64,000 bases of DNA from Deltaproteobacteria bacterium (GTDB taxonomy: Bacteria > Myxococcota_A > UBA9042 > PHBI01): positions 45,886-109,885 of the forward strand of contig JACKFA010000014.1 in the NCBI GenBank assembly GCA_020632715.1, written 5' to 3'. The position numbers and the translations under genes were made by a program. Position 1 is the first letter of the stretch; the number at the start of each line of letters is the position of its first letter. Under the pieces are notes generated by a model. The model made no database searches, was not told the DNA's origin, and saw only the letters and a list, made by a program, of their open reading frames with translations. Below are positions 20,440 to 29,893 of this stretch, piece after piece.

Positions 20440-21108
20440 TCAGAAGGGGAGCTCGTCCGGGTCGTAGCGCCAGATGTCGACGTAGTCGCTCGCGAAGGCG
20501 AACGGCGCCGGCAGCACCTGCCGCGAGAGGACGACCGCGTAGTCGCCGCTCGGGGCCCAGAGGATCCGCGCCACGCTCGCGTCGGCGCGGCGGTCCTTGT
20601 CGACGAGCCGCGGCAGCCGCAGCACGGGCACGGCGCGCTCCCCCTCCTGCGCGTAGATGACGAGCCAGTCGCCGTCGTCGGCGCCGAGGAGCGCGAGATC
20701 GCCGTCGGGGCGCTTCGCGGAGCCCTCGGTGAGCTCGACGACGGCGTGCTTCTTCAGGAGCTTCTTCAGCGCCGAGGCGCGCGTGAACGACGTCGTGACG
20801 AGGGAGTCCACGATGCGGCCGGCGGAGGCGTCCCACACCTGCAGCACGTCGCCCATGAACTCGTCGTTCGCCTCGACCATGAACTTCGCGCCGTCCTTCG
20901 TGAAGCCCACGAAGGCGAGGGTCTGGCGGCGGTCGGTCTGCCGCGCGGCGGCGTCCCGCGGGGGCTTCGCGGGCTTCGGCTTCGTCGCCTCGGGCGGCGG
21001 CGTCGTGACCGGGTCGGGGCAGCGCGGGCAGTCGACCGCGGCGTCGCTCGCGCAGGCCGCGACCGCGACGGCCGCCGCGGCGACGATGAGCATGACGCGG
21101 CGCGTCAC
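20440..21108 (-). CDS. Lipoprotein, function unknown
   Basis: 222 residues from GTG 21108, which overlaps the thioesterase stop as GTGA; an ATG at 21093 would also fit. The lipobox is VAAC (about residues 16-19), followed by CPRCPDP and a Pro/Lys spacer. The remaining 150 residues contain segments such as QVWDASAGRIVDSL and ILWAPSGDYAVVLS that look like beta-propeller blades, although too few are seen for a whole propeller. No family assigned. Convergent with the LanB-like gene. Confidence 0.7.
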   Translation of the reverse strand: MTRRVMLIVAAAAVAVAACASDAAVDCPRCPDPVTTPPPEATKPKPAKPPRDAAARQTDRRQTLAFVGFTKDGAKFMVEANDEFMGDVLQVWDASAGRIVDSLVTTSFTRASALKKLLKKHAVVELTEGSAKRPDGDLALLGADDGDWLVIYAQEGERAVPVLRLPRLVDKDRRADASVARILWAPSGDYAVVLSRQVLPAPFAFASDYVDIWRYDPDELPF

Positions 21109-21566
21109 GGCTCGTCCGCGGTGCCGGGGAAGTCGCAGCCCTCGACGCGCGAGAGCGCGTTCCGCCACGCCTCGGGGATGGCGACCTTGCGCTCCTCGTC
21201 GTAGTCGTAGGCGACGACGATGGCCTGCCCCTCGGCGGCGACCTCGTGGAGCGCGACCGACACGATGCGGAACTCCATCTTGAAGCTCGTCCGCCCGACG
21301 CTCACGACCTTCGCGCCGACGTTGACCTCGTCGGGGTAGGCGATGGGCGCCTTGAAGCGGCACGAGGTCGACGCGAGGATGGGGCCGACGCCGGTCGGGC
21401 GCCCCTCGCTCGCGGCGATGCCGGTGCGCTCGAAGTAGGCGATGCGCGCGTCCTCCATGTAGCGGAAGTAGCGCGTGTTGTTGACGTGCTGGAAGGCGTC
21501 CATGTCGCCCCACGCCACGGGGAGAGCGACGACGACCTCGAAGCCGGCGAGGAGCCCGTCCATCAT
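21105..21566 (-). CDS. Acyl-CoA thioesterase, hot-dog fold (4HBT/YbgC type)
   Basis: 153 residues from ATG 21566, with CGGAGC upstream. The N-terminus has WGDMDAFQHVNNTRYFRYME: the aspartate and the HVNN stretch match the active site of 4-hydroxybenzoyl-CoA thioesterase/YbgC/FadM-like enzymes, which hydrolyse acyl-CoA thioesters in the cytoplasm. Length is normal. Its stop overlaps the start of the downstream lipoprotein. Substrate chain length cannot be predicted. Confidence 0.88.
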   Translation of the reverse strand: MMDGLLAGFEVVVALPVAWGDMDAFQHVNNTRYFRYMEDARIAYFERTGIAASEGRPTGVGPILASTSCRFKAPIAYPDEVNVGAKVVSVGRTSFKMEFRIVSVALHEVAAEGQAIVVAYDYDEERKVAIPEAWRNALSRVEGCDFPGTADEP

Positions 21567-21717
21567 GCGTTGTGCTCCGGTGCGACGGCGTCGCGCGAAG
21601 CGGCGCGGCGCGGCGGATCGGACTGTGGTGCACCGGGCCCCGACCGTCAACCAAAGCGCCCCCCGGCGAGCGCGGCGCTGGCTTTCGCGCCGCCGCGCGG
21701 CGTGCGACGCTCTCGGC

Positions 21718-22758
21718 GTGGAGACGCTCACCGTCCTCGTGGCCCCCGCCTTCGCGCGCTACGCGTGCGAGCGGAGCCTCGTGTGCTGCCGGGCCCCGAT
21801 GATCGTGCCCATCGATCCGGGCGAGCCCGAGGCGGTCCGCGCGGCGCTCGCGCGCGCCGGCGGCGACGTCGCCCTCGCGGACGAGCTCGAGGCGCGGCTC
21901 GAGCCGCACCGGGACTTCAAGATCCTCGCCCACCCGGCCGGGCGCTGCGTCATGCTCGCCGACGCCCCCGCGTGCCGCCTCCACGCGGCCGGCGGGCTCG
22001 CCGCCCTCCCCGACGGCTGCCGGGTCTTCCCGCGGTCGATCGCCACGCGCCCCGACGGTCAGGTCGAGGTCGCCTTCACGCTGCGCTGCACCACCGCGGC
22101 GCGGCTCCTCGCCGAGCGCCCGACCGCGCCCGGCGCGCCGTTCACGCTCGCGGCGACCGAGGCCCCGGCGTGGCCCTATGGGCGCGGGCGCGTCGTGGGC
22201 GAGACCTTCTCCGTGTGCGGCGCGCGGCGCGCGCTGGCCGACGTGGACGCGCTGCGGCGCGACTGGTGGGCCATCCTCGCCGAGGCGACCACCGGAGAGG
22301 CCGTCGTGGACGCGCTCGGCGCCATGCTCGCGGCCCCGGACCGGCCGGCGCGGGCGCCCCGGGAGGCGTCGACGGAGCTCGGGCGGCCGCTCGGCGGGAA
22401 CGACCTCCTGCTCCTCGACGAGGCGCTCCGCGGGGTGCCCGAGCGCGGCGCCCTCTACGAGCGCTTCGGCTGGACGATGCACGCGGCGGCGCGGGCGCGG
22501 TGGACGCTCGGGCGCCTCACGAGCGAGGCGGACACGGCGCCTTCGCGGGTCGCGGCGGCGGCGGCGAGCTGGCTCCAGTGGGCGGGCGTGCACGACGAGC
22601 GGCCGTTCGAGGCCGCGATCGCGATGGCCGTGCGGCGGAGCCTCGGCGCGCTCCGGCTCGCGCGGACGTTCGCCGGGGTCGCGCGGACGGCCGACGAGGC
22701 CGCGCTCTGGCGCGACGCGTACCTGGTCTCGGCGCTCCTCGACGTCGTCTGGCAGTAG
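21718..22758 (+). CDS. YkgJ/FliB-like cysteine-cluster protein
   Basis: 346 residues from GTG 21718. The N-terminal 110 residues hold a cysteine pattern (YACERSLVCCRAP, then CRLH and GCRVFPRS) resembling the metal- or Fe-S-binding clusters of YkgJ and flagellin N-methylase (FliB) proteins. The C-terminal 200 residues are helical. FliB-type proteins methylate flagellin lysines, but no flagellar gene is near, so a methylase role is not claimed. It is divergent from the thioesterase with a 151-bp shared upstream region. Confidence 0.6.
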   Translation: METLTVLVAPAFARYACERSLVCCRAPMIVPIDPGEPEAVRAALARAGGDVALADELEARLEPHRDFKILAHPAGRCVMLADAPACRLHAAGGLAALPDGCRVFPRSIATRPDGQVEVAFTLRCTTAARLLAERPTAPGAPFTLAATEAPAWPYGRGRVVGETFSVCGARRALADVDALRRDWWAILAEATTGEAVVDALGAMLAAPDRPARAPREASTELGRPLGGNDLLLLDEALRGVPERGALYERFGWTMHAAARARWTLGRLTSEADTAPSRVAAAAASWLQWAGVHDERPFEAAIAMAVRRSLGALRLARTFAGVARTADEAALWRDAYLVSALLDVVWQ

Positions 22759-23151
22759 GCGCGAGAGAACATCTCGGCGCGGTGACGGCGCCCGGCCCCT
22801 CCACCCCGCGACGTTGAAGAGAGCTGGCTCTTGGAGTCGTGACATGGTCCCGGTCGCCGCCCCCGCGCCGTCCCCCTCCTGCTGGTCGAGGACGCGCGCC
22901 GACGGTCGCCCCCCATGGGCGGCCTCGGCGTCTCGCGCGATTGCGATGCACTGCACCATCGCAAGCGGCGTGCCACCCGGCGCACGACGCATTTTCAGCG
23001 ACTTACGGCGCGTCGGCCCATGTTGCACCGCAGCGCGACCGTACTGGACGGTCGCCCTACCGTAGCGGCGAAACCAAACGCTTCTTGCATTAAGGCGACG
23101 AATCGCTAGGGTCCATCGCGATTCCACCCGCCGAGAACCCGGAGAACAGCC
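22759..23151. other. Intergenic region without a gene
   Basis: 393 bp upstream of a secreted lipoprotein gene. The last 120 bp are less GC-rich than the surroundings and hold a candidate promoter (separate entry). No RNA gene or repeat was recognised in the rest. Confidence 0.4.
23085..23112 (+). promoter_or_regulatory. Candidate sigma-70-like promoter for the 23152 gene
   Basis: TTGCAT at 23085-23090 and TAGGGT at 23107-23112 are separated by 16 bp and lie about 40 bp before the ATG at 23152. The match to -35 and -10 consensus is partial, so this is a low-confidence call. Confidence 0.3.
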
Positions 23152-24102
23152 ATGCGCCACGCGTTGTGCGTCACGCCCATCCTCGCCCTCATCCCGCTCC
23201 TCGTCGCGTGCGACGACGGCGGCAAGAAGCGCCCCATCGGCGCGACCTGCACGACGAGCTCGGTCTGCGAGAGCGGGATCTGCGGCGGCGGCGTCTGCCT
23301 CGACCCCGAGGTCGACACCGACCTCGACGGGCTCGTGAACCGCGTCGAGGCCGCGCTCGGGACCGACCCGACCCGCGCGGACAGCGACGGCGACGGCAAG
23401 AGCGACAGCGACGAGACCAACGGCGGCTCGTTCTCGAACCCGCGCGACTACGACGGCGACGGGCGCAACGACGGCATCGAGAGCCTCTACGTCGACTCCG
23501 ACGGGGACTGCATCCCCGACGAGCGCGACGGCGCCGAGGGCGTCGTCGAGACCGATCTCGCCGTGGTCGCGGACCTCTCGTGCTGCTGCGACGGGCCCTG
23601 CTCCGACCTCGGCGCGAGCGACGTCACCGCGCAGTGCGTCCCGGTCGAGGGCGGCGGCGACTTCGGCTGCCGCGCCGACACCGATTGCCCCGATGGAGCG
23701 ACCTGCAACACCGACAGCGGCGTCTGCGAGGGGGCGGTCACCGATCCCGGCGGGAGCGGCCAGCAGGGGAGCGGCGAGCTGCCGGCCGGCGGGAGCTCTG
23801 GCGCGGTCATCGCGCAGCAGCAGGTGCAGCTCATCTGCTCGGGGACGCCCGCGAGCGGGGCGCTCTGGCCGAGCTGCCGCGGCGGCAGCGACACCGGGGA
23901 GCCCGTGCCGACGGGCGGCGAGTGCACGACGGCGTGTGAGATCGGCTTCGCGACGTGCGGCGACGACCCCGCCGTCATCAGCCGCTGCTCGCCGGTCGCC
24001 GACACCGACGGCTGCTACGCGATGCAGGACGAGAGCTGCCCCGAGGGCGAGGTCTGCACGGCGAGCCTCGACGGCACCGCCGAGTGCGGCCTCATGCCGT
24101 GA
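23152..24102 (+). CDS. Calcium-binding-repeat lipoprotein
   Basis: 316 residues. Lipobox LVAC (about residues 17-20) is followed by a Cys-rich EGF-like segment (CTTSSVCESGICGGGVC), then acidic TSP3/EF-hand-like loops (DTDLDGLVNRVEAALGTDP, DSDGDGKSDSDE, DYDGDGRNDG, DSDGDCIPDE) that should bind calcium. The C-terminal half contains several further Cys modules (CRADTDCPDGATCNTDSGVC). A typical myxobacterial surface lipoprotein; partner unknown. Its end overlaps the convergent DUF2254-like gene by 11 bp. Confidence 0.8.
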   Translation: MRHALCVTPILALIPLLVACDDGGKKRPIGATCTTSSVCESGICGGGVCLDPEVDTDLDGLVNRVEAALGTDPTRADSDGDGKSDSDETNGGSFSNPRDYDGDGRNDGIESLYVDSDGDCIPDERDGAEGVVETDLAVVADLSCCCDGPCSDLGASDVTAQCVPVEGGGDFGCRADTDCPDGATCNTDSGVCEGAVTDPGGSGQQGSGELPAGGSSGAVIAQQQVQLICSGTPASGALWPSCRGGSDTGEPVPTGGECTTACEIGFATCGDDPAVISRCSPVADTDGCYAMQDESCPEGEVCTASLDGTAECGLMP

Positions 24103-25648
24103 GGTCGAACCAGCCGAAGAAGACGTCGAGCTGCGCGCGGCGGTCGGGCGAGAGGTAGTCCCAGTTCGAGTCGCGGTTGGCGACCTCCCACCACTCGGCC
24201 TCGTGGAGCGCGGTCAGCTCCTGCCAGATCGAGCGGAGGCGCGTGGGGGTCTCGTCCTTCATGTCCTCGTAGACGCGGCGCGCGCGCTCGGTGGCGCCGA
24301 CGTTCAGGTAGTACGTCGCGAGGCGGACCTGCGCCTTCCGGACGCCGCGGAGCGAGGCCTCCTGGTGGTCGTCGGAGCGGAAGGGCTCGCGGTCGATGTC
24401 GAGGAGGACCTCGAGGGTCGGGTCGTGGCAGGGGGAGCCGACCTTGTGGGCGATCTGCAGCACCTCGGAGACGTCGTGCGCGATGGTCTCGACGACGAAG
24501 GTGTGGCCGCGCGCGAAGGCGAGGTTGGCGTAGTACTTGAGGTGCTCGGCGATGCGCACGACCTTGTCGTCGTGGCGCTGCCGCATGAGCTCGACGGCGA
24601 GCTCGCGGTACTCGTTGAGCACGTTGTAGGCGGAGCGCAGGTCGCCGGCGTTGATGGCGTGGCGGACGAACGTGTTGAAGTAGCGGATCCCGAGCTGAAG
24701 CGCCGGGGCGTCGTTCGCCTCGACGGCGTGGATGGCGAAGTCGCGGCAGTGGATGGCGATGAGGTGGTTCACGTCCGTGAGGCGCTTGAGCGCGTTCCGG
24801 AAGGTGGTCTCGAGGCCGCGCAGGACCTTCATCTCGACCCAGGTGCGGCGCTGCTCGATGGCCTCGATCATGTCGGGGTCGAGGGCGACGAAGTCGGCGT
24901 CGTGGGTAGCGAGGAAGGTCGTCGAAAACCAGCTCTTCGGGAGGCCCGTCTTGTAGCCGGCGTAGGCGTGGAGGACGCCCGACATGGCGCCGATGGTGCG
25001 GATCGCGATGGCCTTGTCGTCCTTCTTGACGGCGTCCTGCGTCATGTCGTCGAGGTGCTCGATGGAGAGGAGCAGCTCGCGGCGGGAGCGCTCGACGGTG
25101 CTGTCGCCGAGGCGGGAGGCGCGCTCGAGGGCGTGGACGGACTCCTCGCGGATGAGGCGGATGATGTGGCTCGGGGTGAGGAAGTAGAAGATGTAGGCGA
25201 AGTAGGGGAGGAGGCCGAGGATCGCGAGGGAGACCATGGCGACGAGCGCCATGACCATGACGGAGGGGCCCGTCAGGCCCTCGAGGCTCATGTTGATCCA
25301 GAGCACGAGGACCGAGGTCACGACGAAGAAGCCGACCGCGATCATGTTGACCGGGTCGCGCACGAAGAGGTCGGTGATGCGGGCCGTGTAGCGGTAGGCG
25401 GCGAGCTGCACGAGGATGGCGACGACGGTGAGCGCGATCGCCATGACGCCGACCGTGACCTCGGCGAGGTTCGACAGCATGTTGGTCGCGTGGGGGGACG
25501 ACCAGAGGGCGATCAGGTCGGGGGCGGTCTCGCCGGCGAACTCGGCGACCCAGAGGAGCCCGTAGACGAGGGCCGTGCCGAGCGTCAGGCCGATGAGCGA
25601 GGCCAGGACGATGAAGCGGGGGCCGGTCTTCTGGGGGATGAGCGGCAT
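24092..25648 (-). CDS. DUF2254-like membrane protein
   Basis: 518 residues from ATG 25648. Four hydrophobic segments fall in the first 165 residues, including LSNLAEVTVGVMAIALTVVA and RYTARITDLFVRDPVNMIA, which resemble the membrane part of DUF2254 proteins. The remaining 350 residues are helical and soluble-looking and may hold TPR-like repeats (RLATYYLNVGATERARRVYE). No enzymatic motif. It is divergent from the TetR gene, and their shared upstream region contains a palindromic operator. Confidence 0.65.
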   Translation of the reverse strand: MPLIPQKTGPRFIVLASLIGLTLGTALVYGLLWVAEFAGETAPDLIALWSSPHATNMLSNLAEVTVGVMAIALTVVAILVQLAAYRYTARITDLFVRDPVNMIAVGFFVVTSVLVLWINMSLEGLTGPSVMVMALVAMVSLAILGLLPYFAYIFYFLTPSHIIRLIREESVHALERASRLGDSTVERSRRELLLSIEHLDDMTQDAVKKDDKAIAIRTIGAMSGVLHAYAGYKTGLPKSWFSTTFLATHDADFVALDPDMIEAIEQRRTWVEMKVLRGLETTFRNALKRLTDVNHLIAIHCRDFAIHAVEANDAPALQLGIRYFNTFVRHAINAGDLRSAYNVLNEYRELAVELMRQRHDDKVVRIAEHLKYYANLAFARGHTFVVETIAHDVSEVLQIAHKVGSPCHDPTLEVLLDIDREPFRSDDHQEASLRGVRKAQVRLATYYLNVGATERARRVYEDMKDETPTRLRSIWQELTALHEAEWWEVANRDSNWDYLSPDRRAQLDVFFGWFDLTA

Positions 25649-25775
25649 GGGCTTTCCCTGGGCGCCATGACGGGGGTGACGGCGGAGGCGTCGGGGTCGA
25701 GGACCCTGTCTTAGCCTGGTTCGGCGCGGTCGTCTGGAAATGCGCCACGGAATGCGGGGCCGATCGTTGACTCTG

Positions 25776-25789
25776 ACTTAGTACTAAGT
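25776..25789. promoter_or_regulatory. Palindromic operator upstream of the TetR gene
   Basis: ACTTAGTACTAAGT is a perfect 14-bp palindrome in otherwise GC-rich DNA, 16 bp before the TetR start. A similar AT-rich inverted repeat precedes the hydrolase gene (26445-26462); both share ACTTA/TAAGT half-sites, as expected for autoregulation by the TetR protein. Confidence 0.7.
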
Positions 25790-25804
25790 AAGTTGGAGGG
25801 GATG

Positions 25805-26383
25805 ATGACGGCGACCCGAAGAAGCGACACGAAGTCGGAGATCCTCGACATCGCGGAGCGCTACTGGCTGCGCCAGGGGTACAACGGGTTCAGCTATCAG
25901 CACATCGCGCAGGATCTGGGCGTGAAGAGCGCGGCGATCCACTACCACTTCCCCGCGAAGGGGGACCTGGGCGTGGCGCTCGTGGAGCGGATGCGGCGGC
26001 GGTTCGTGCGCTGGGCCGAGCGGACGGACGCGGAGATCGTCGGGTTCTGGCCGCGCTTCGACGCGTTCGTGGCGATCTACGAGGCCTACCTCGACGACGG
26101 GAAGAAGCTCTGCCCGTCGGGGATCCTCGACGCCGAGTACCACACCATCCCCGAGGGGATGCAGGAGGCGGCGCACGGCCTCACGACCGCGATCCTGCGG
26201 TGGCTCACGCGCGCGCTGCGCGCCGGGCGCGAGGCCGGCGAGGTGAGCTTCAACGGCGAGCCCGAGGGCGCCGCGATCGTCGTCGGCGCGACCCTCCAGG
26301 GGGCGGTGCAGATCGCGCGCTCCCTCGGCCGCGACGCCTTCCACACGACCGTCGAGCACCTGAAGAAGCTGCTCCACCCGTAG
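25805..26383 (+). CDS. TetR/AcrR-family transcriptional regulator
   Basis: 192 residues from ATG 25805, the second of two adjacent ATGs, because GGAGG at 25795-25799 is best spaced for it. N-terminal DNA-binding domain: KSEILDIAERYWLRQGYNGF then QHIAQDLGVKSAAIHYHFP, the TetR helix-turn-helix. The C-terminal ligand domain contains KLCPSGILDAEYHTIPEG. It probably represses itself through the palindrome at 25776-25789 and the hydrolase unit through the site at 26445-26462. The inducer is unknown. Confidence 0.92.
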   Translation: MTATRRSDTKSEILDIAERYWLRQGYNGFSYQHIAQDLGVKSAAIHYHFPAKGDLGVALVERMRRRFVRWAERTDAEIVGFWPRFDAFVAIYEAYLDDGKKLCPSGILDAEYHTIPEGMQEAAHGLTTAILRWLTRALRAGREAGEVSFNGEPEGAAIVVGATLQGAVQIARSLGRDAFHTTVEHLKKLLHP

Positions 26384-26444
26384 CACGGGGCACATCGGCG
26401 CTGCGCCCTCGTGGGAGGGCCCGGCGCTTCGCGACGCCACCCAC

Positions 26445-26462
26445 TTACTTATTGGTAAGTAA
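26445..26462. promoter_or_regulatory. Second TetR-type operator, before the hydrolase gene
   Basis: TTACTTA-TTGG-TAAGTAA is a perfect inverted repeat ending 3 bp before ATG 26466. It shares half-sites with the palindrome in front of the TetR gene. It occupies the place of the ribosome-binding site, so bound repressor would also block the start region. Confidence 0.7.
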
Positions 26463-26465
26463 CCC

Positions 26466-27485
26466 ATGAATCAGAAGCACGCCGCGACCACGACCACGAC
26501 GAAGAAGAAGGCGGCGGCCGCGCGCAGGAGCGCCCGCCGCGCGGAGCTCGCGCTCGCGCTCCGGGTCTCGCGCCTCCGGCTTTTGAGCCGCGTCGCGCCG
26601 GCCGAGGCCGCGCGGCGCGCGTTCGCGCTCTGGGTCACGCCGAACCGCCTGCCGTGGCCCGAGCGCGAGCTCGCGGTGCGCGAGGCGGCGGCGGTGTCGC
26701 GCGTCCCGCACGCCGGGCGCGAGGGCCGGATCGAGCTCGCGGTGTACCGGTGGGGCGCCGAGCGCGCGGACGCGCCGCTCGTGCTCCTCGTGCACGGCTG
26801 GGAGGGGCGCGCGACGCAGCTCGGCGCGCTCGTCGGGCCGCTCGTGGCCGCGGGCTACGGGGTCGTCGCGCTCGACCTGCCGGGGCACGGCGCGTCGGGC
26901 GGGGTCACGACGGACCTCCCGGACATGGCGGCCGCGGTGCGCGCCGTCGGCGACGGCGTGCTCCCCGAAGGTGCCGCGCTCCGCGCGATCGTCGCGCACT
27001 CGCTCGGCGGGCCGGCGGCGCTCCTCGCGGTGGGCGCCGGGCTCGCCGCGGAGCGGGTCGTGACCATCGGCTCGCCCACGAAGATGACAATCGCGCGCGA
27101 CACCTTCCTCGGGCGACTCAAGCTCGCGCCGCGGGCGACCGATGGGGTGATCAGCGCGATCGAAGCGCGGCTCGGCGACGACTGCTGGGAGCGCTATCGC
27201 GCGGAGACGACCGCGGCGGCGCTGGAGGTGCCGGGGCTCGTGGTCCACGACTCCGAGGATGGCGAGGTGACGCACGGGCACGCGCTCGAGCTCGCCGTCG
27301 CCTGGCGCGGCGCCCGCGTGCTGCTGACGCGCGGGCTCGGACACCGGCGGATCCTGCGCGATCCGGGCGTCGTCGACGCGGTGTCCCGGTTCATCGACGC
27401 CCCGCTCGAGGGGCTCACGAGAGGAGAGAAGCCATGGTACGCGAGCTGGTCCGCAACGTCGTCCACCGCCTCTTCGGCCGGATGA
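26466..27485 (+). CDS. Alpha/beta hydrolase under TetR control
   Basis: 339 residues from ATG 26466. A Lys/Arg/Thr-rich N-terminal tail (residues 1-25) precedes the hydrolase fold: oxyanion LLVHGWEGRATQLG, second strand VVALDLPGHGASGG, nucleophile elbow AHSLGG, acid in VHDSEDGEV, and His in GLGHRRIL. No signal peptide. Likely esterase-like; substrate unknown. The operator just upstream suggests induction by the ligand of the TetR protein. Confidence 0.88.
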   Translation: MNQKHAATTTTTKKKAAAARRSARRAELALALRVSRLRLLSRVAPAEAARRAFALWVTPNRLPWPERELAVREAAAVSRVPHAGREGRIELAVYRWGAERADAPLVLLVHGWEGRATQLGALVGPLVAAGYGVVALDLPGHGASGGVTTDLPDMAAAVRAVGDGVLPEGAALRAIVAHSLGGPAALLAVGAGLAAERVVTIGSPTKMTIARDTFLGRLKLAPRATDGVISAIEARLGDDCWERYRAETTAAALEVPGLVVHDSEDGEVTHGHALELAVAWRGARVLLTRGLGHRRILRDPGVVDAVSRFIDAPLEGLTRGEKPWYASWSATSSTASSAG

Positions 27486-27616
27486 TCCCGAGCTACGACC
27501 TCGGCGACATCACGTTCACCCAGGAGGAGATCCTCGAGGACCTCACCTTCCACGGGCGCCGCGGCCTCGTCGCGCCCCAGGCGAACAAAGCCCGGTCGCG
27601 GGCGCTCTTGAACTGA
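27434..27616 (+). CDS. Small conserved-looking protein of 60 residues
   Basis: Starts at ATG 27434 behind GAGGAGAGAAGCC, a strong ribosome-binding site, inside the last 52 bp of the hydrolase gene and in another frame. The product begins MVRELVRNVVHRLFGRM, an amphipathic basic helix, continues DLGDITFTQEEILEDL and ends in a basic tail. No family recognised. The overlap and shared strand suggest it belongs to the TetR-regulated unit. Confidence 0.55.
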   Translation: MVRELVRNVVHRLFGRMIPSYDLGDITFTQEEILEDLTFHGRRGLVAPQANKARSRALLN

Positions 27617-27694
27617 CCACCTGGTCATGAAATGTTCGTGAGCGGACGCCCCCAGATGTGGTAGCACGGTGCCTCCCCATCCCTGGAGGCTCCG

Positions 27695-28903
<1,209 letters not shown>

Positions 28904-28948
28904 GCCCGGACATTGCGCGCTGCGGCCGGCGGCGCGAAGATCCCGCTC

Positions 28949-29851
28949 ATGAAGCCGCTCCAGATCCTCGCCGTCCTCGCCCTCGCCACCGCCGCCGCCC
29001 TCCTCGTCATCCCCGCGAAGCCCGCCCGCGGTTGAGGCTGCGGCACGCCCACGGGTCCCGCGGGCAACGACGGCTGGGGAGCGCGCGGACGCGGCGTCAC
29101 CGTCGGCCTCACCGGCGGCTACTTCGACGCCCACCTGCGCTTCGACGACGGCCTCGAGGCCGACCTCCGCCAGGCCATGGTCCTCGGCACCGCGCGCTTC
29201 CGCCTCGGCCCCGCCCTCACGCTCGGCGCCGCGGCCGGCGCCATCCTCGGCGGCCACGTCGACGCTGGCCCGCGCCGCTTCGAGGTCACCCCGGGCGCCC
29301 ACCTCTCCGCGCAGCTCACCTGGACGCCCCTCCGCGCCCCCGGCTCGCCGCTCACCGTCGGCCTCACGGGCGCCGTCGCCGTCGGCCTCAGCGGCACCCG
29401 CGACCGCGACACGGGCGCCACCGCCGCCTTCACCGCCGTCGACGTGCGGGTCGGCGTCACGGCCTCCCGCACCATCGCGGAGGTGCTCACCCCCTACCTC
29501 GCCGCGCGCGCGTTCGGTGGCCCGGTCTTCTGGGACGCAGGCGCAGGCGACGTCGTCGGCAGCGACACGAAGCACGCGCAGCTCGCGGTCGGCGCGTCCG
29601 TCGAGCCCTACCGCCGCCTCTATTTACGGCGCGCAAGCAGCTGGAGCCGTCCACCGCCGGCCTCCTCACCGCCTGCCGTCGTCGTCGATGCTCGGCGCAC
29701 CTATGGGTGCGCCTCCGCTCTCCTCCTTGGCAGACGGCGAGGATGCTCGACGGCGACCGGGCTCCAGCCACTCGCGCGCCTCCATCTGGGCGTCGAGTGG
29801 GCCTTCTTCGGCGAGACCGGCGTCATGGCCTCGCTCGGCTGGGACCTCTGA
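28949..29851 (+). pseudogene. Beta-barrel outer-membrane-like protein, interrupted
   Basis: ATG 28949 begins a clear signal peptide (MKPLQILAVLALATAAALLV), but the frame meets TGA at 29033-29035. The same frame then continues open to the stop at 29849-29851 with barrel-like strands (VTVGLTGGYFDAHLRFDDG, LGVEWAFFGETGVMASLGWDL). Near the end, about 50 residues of unlike composition are encoded by a 153-bp palindrome (29628-29780) that keeps the frame. Either the gene is broken by a nonsense change and an insertion, or the TGA is a consensus error. Function unknown. Confidence 0.5.
29628..29780. repeat. 153-bp imperfect palindrome inside a coding frame
   Basis: The left arm from 29628 (GGCGCGCAAGCAGCTGGAGCC) and the right arm ending at 29780 (GGCTCCAGCCACTCGCGCGC) are inverted repeats with 18 of 21 outer positions matched. 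Further pairing continues through TCCTCACCGCCTGCC (L) and TCCTCGCCGTCTGCC (complement of R). The centre is GGCGCACC-TAT-GGGTGCGCC at 29694-29713. The arm differences I could align are nearly all transitions in the direction that gives G-U pairs in a minus-strand transcript. It resembles mobile palindromic elements that insert in frame. Confidence 0.65.
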
Positions 29852-29893
29852 CGAGCCCGCGCCGGACGCGCGGCGCCCCGATCCGGCGACGGC

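Noticed and set aside
29033..29035. Selenocysteine codon
   Set aside because: No redox motif around the TGA, it falls at the end of a signal peptide, and no selenocysteine machinery is in view; error or nonsense mutation is simpler.
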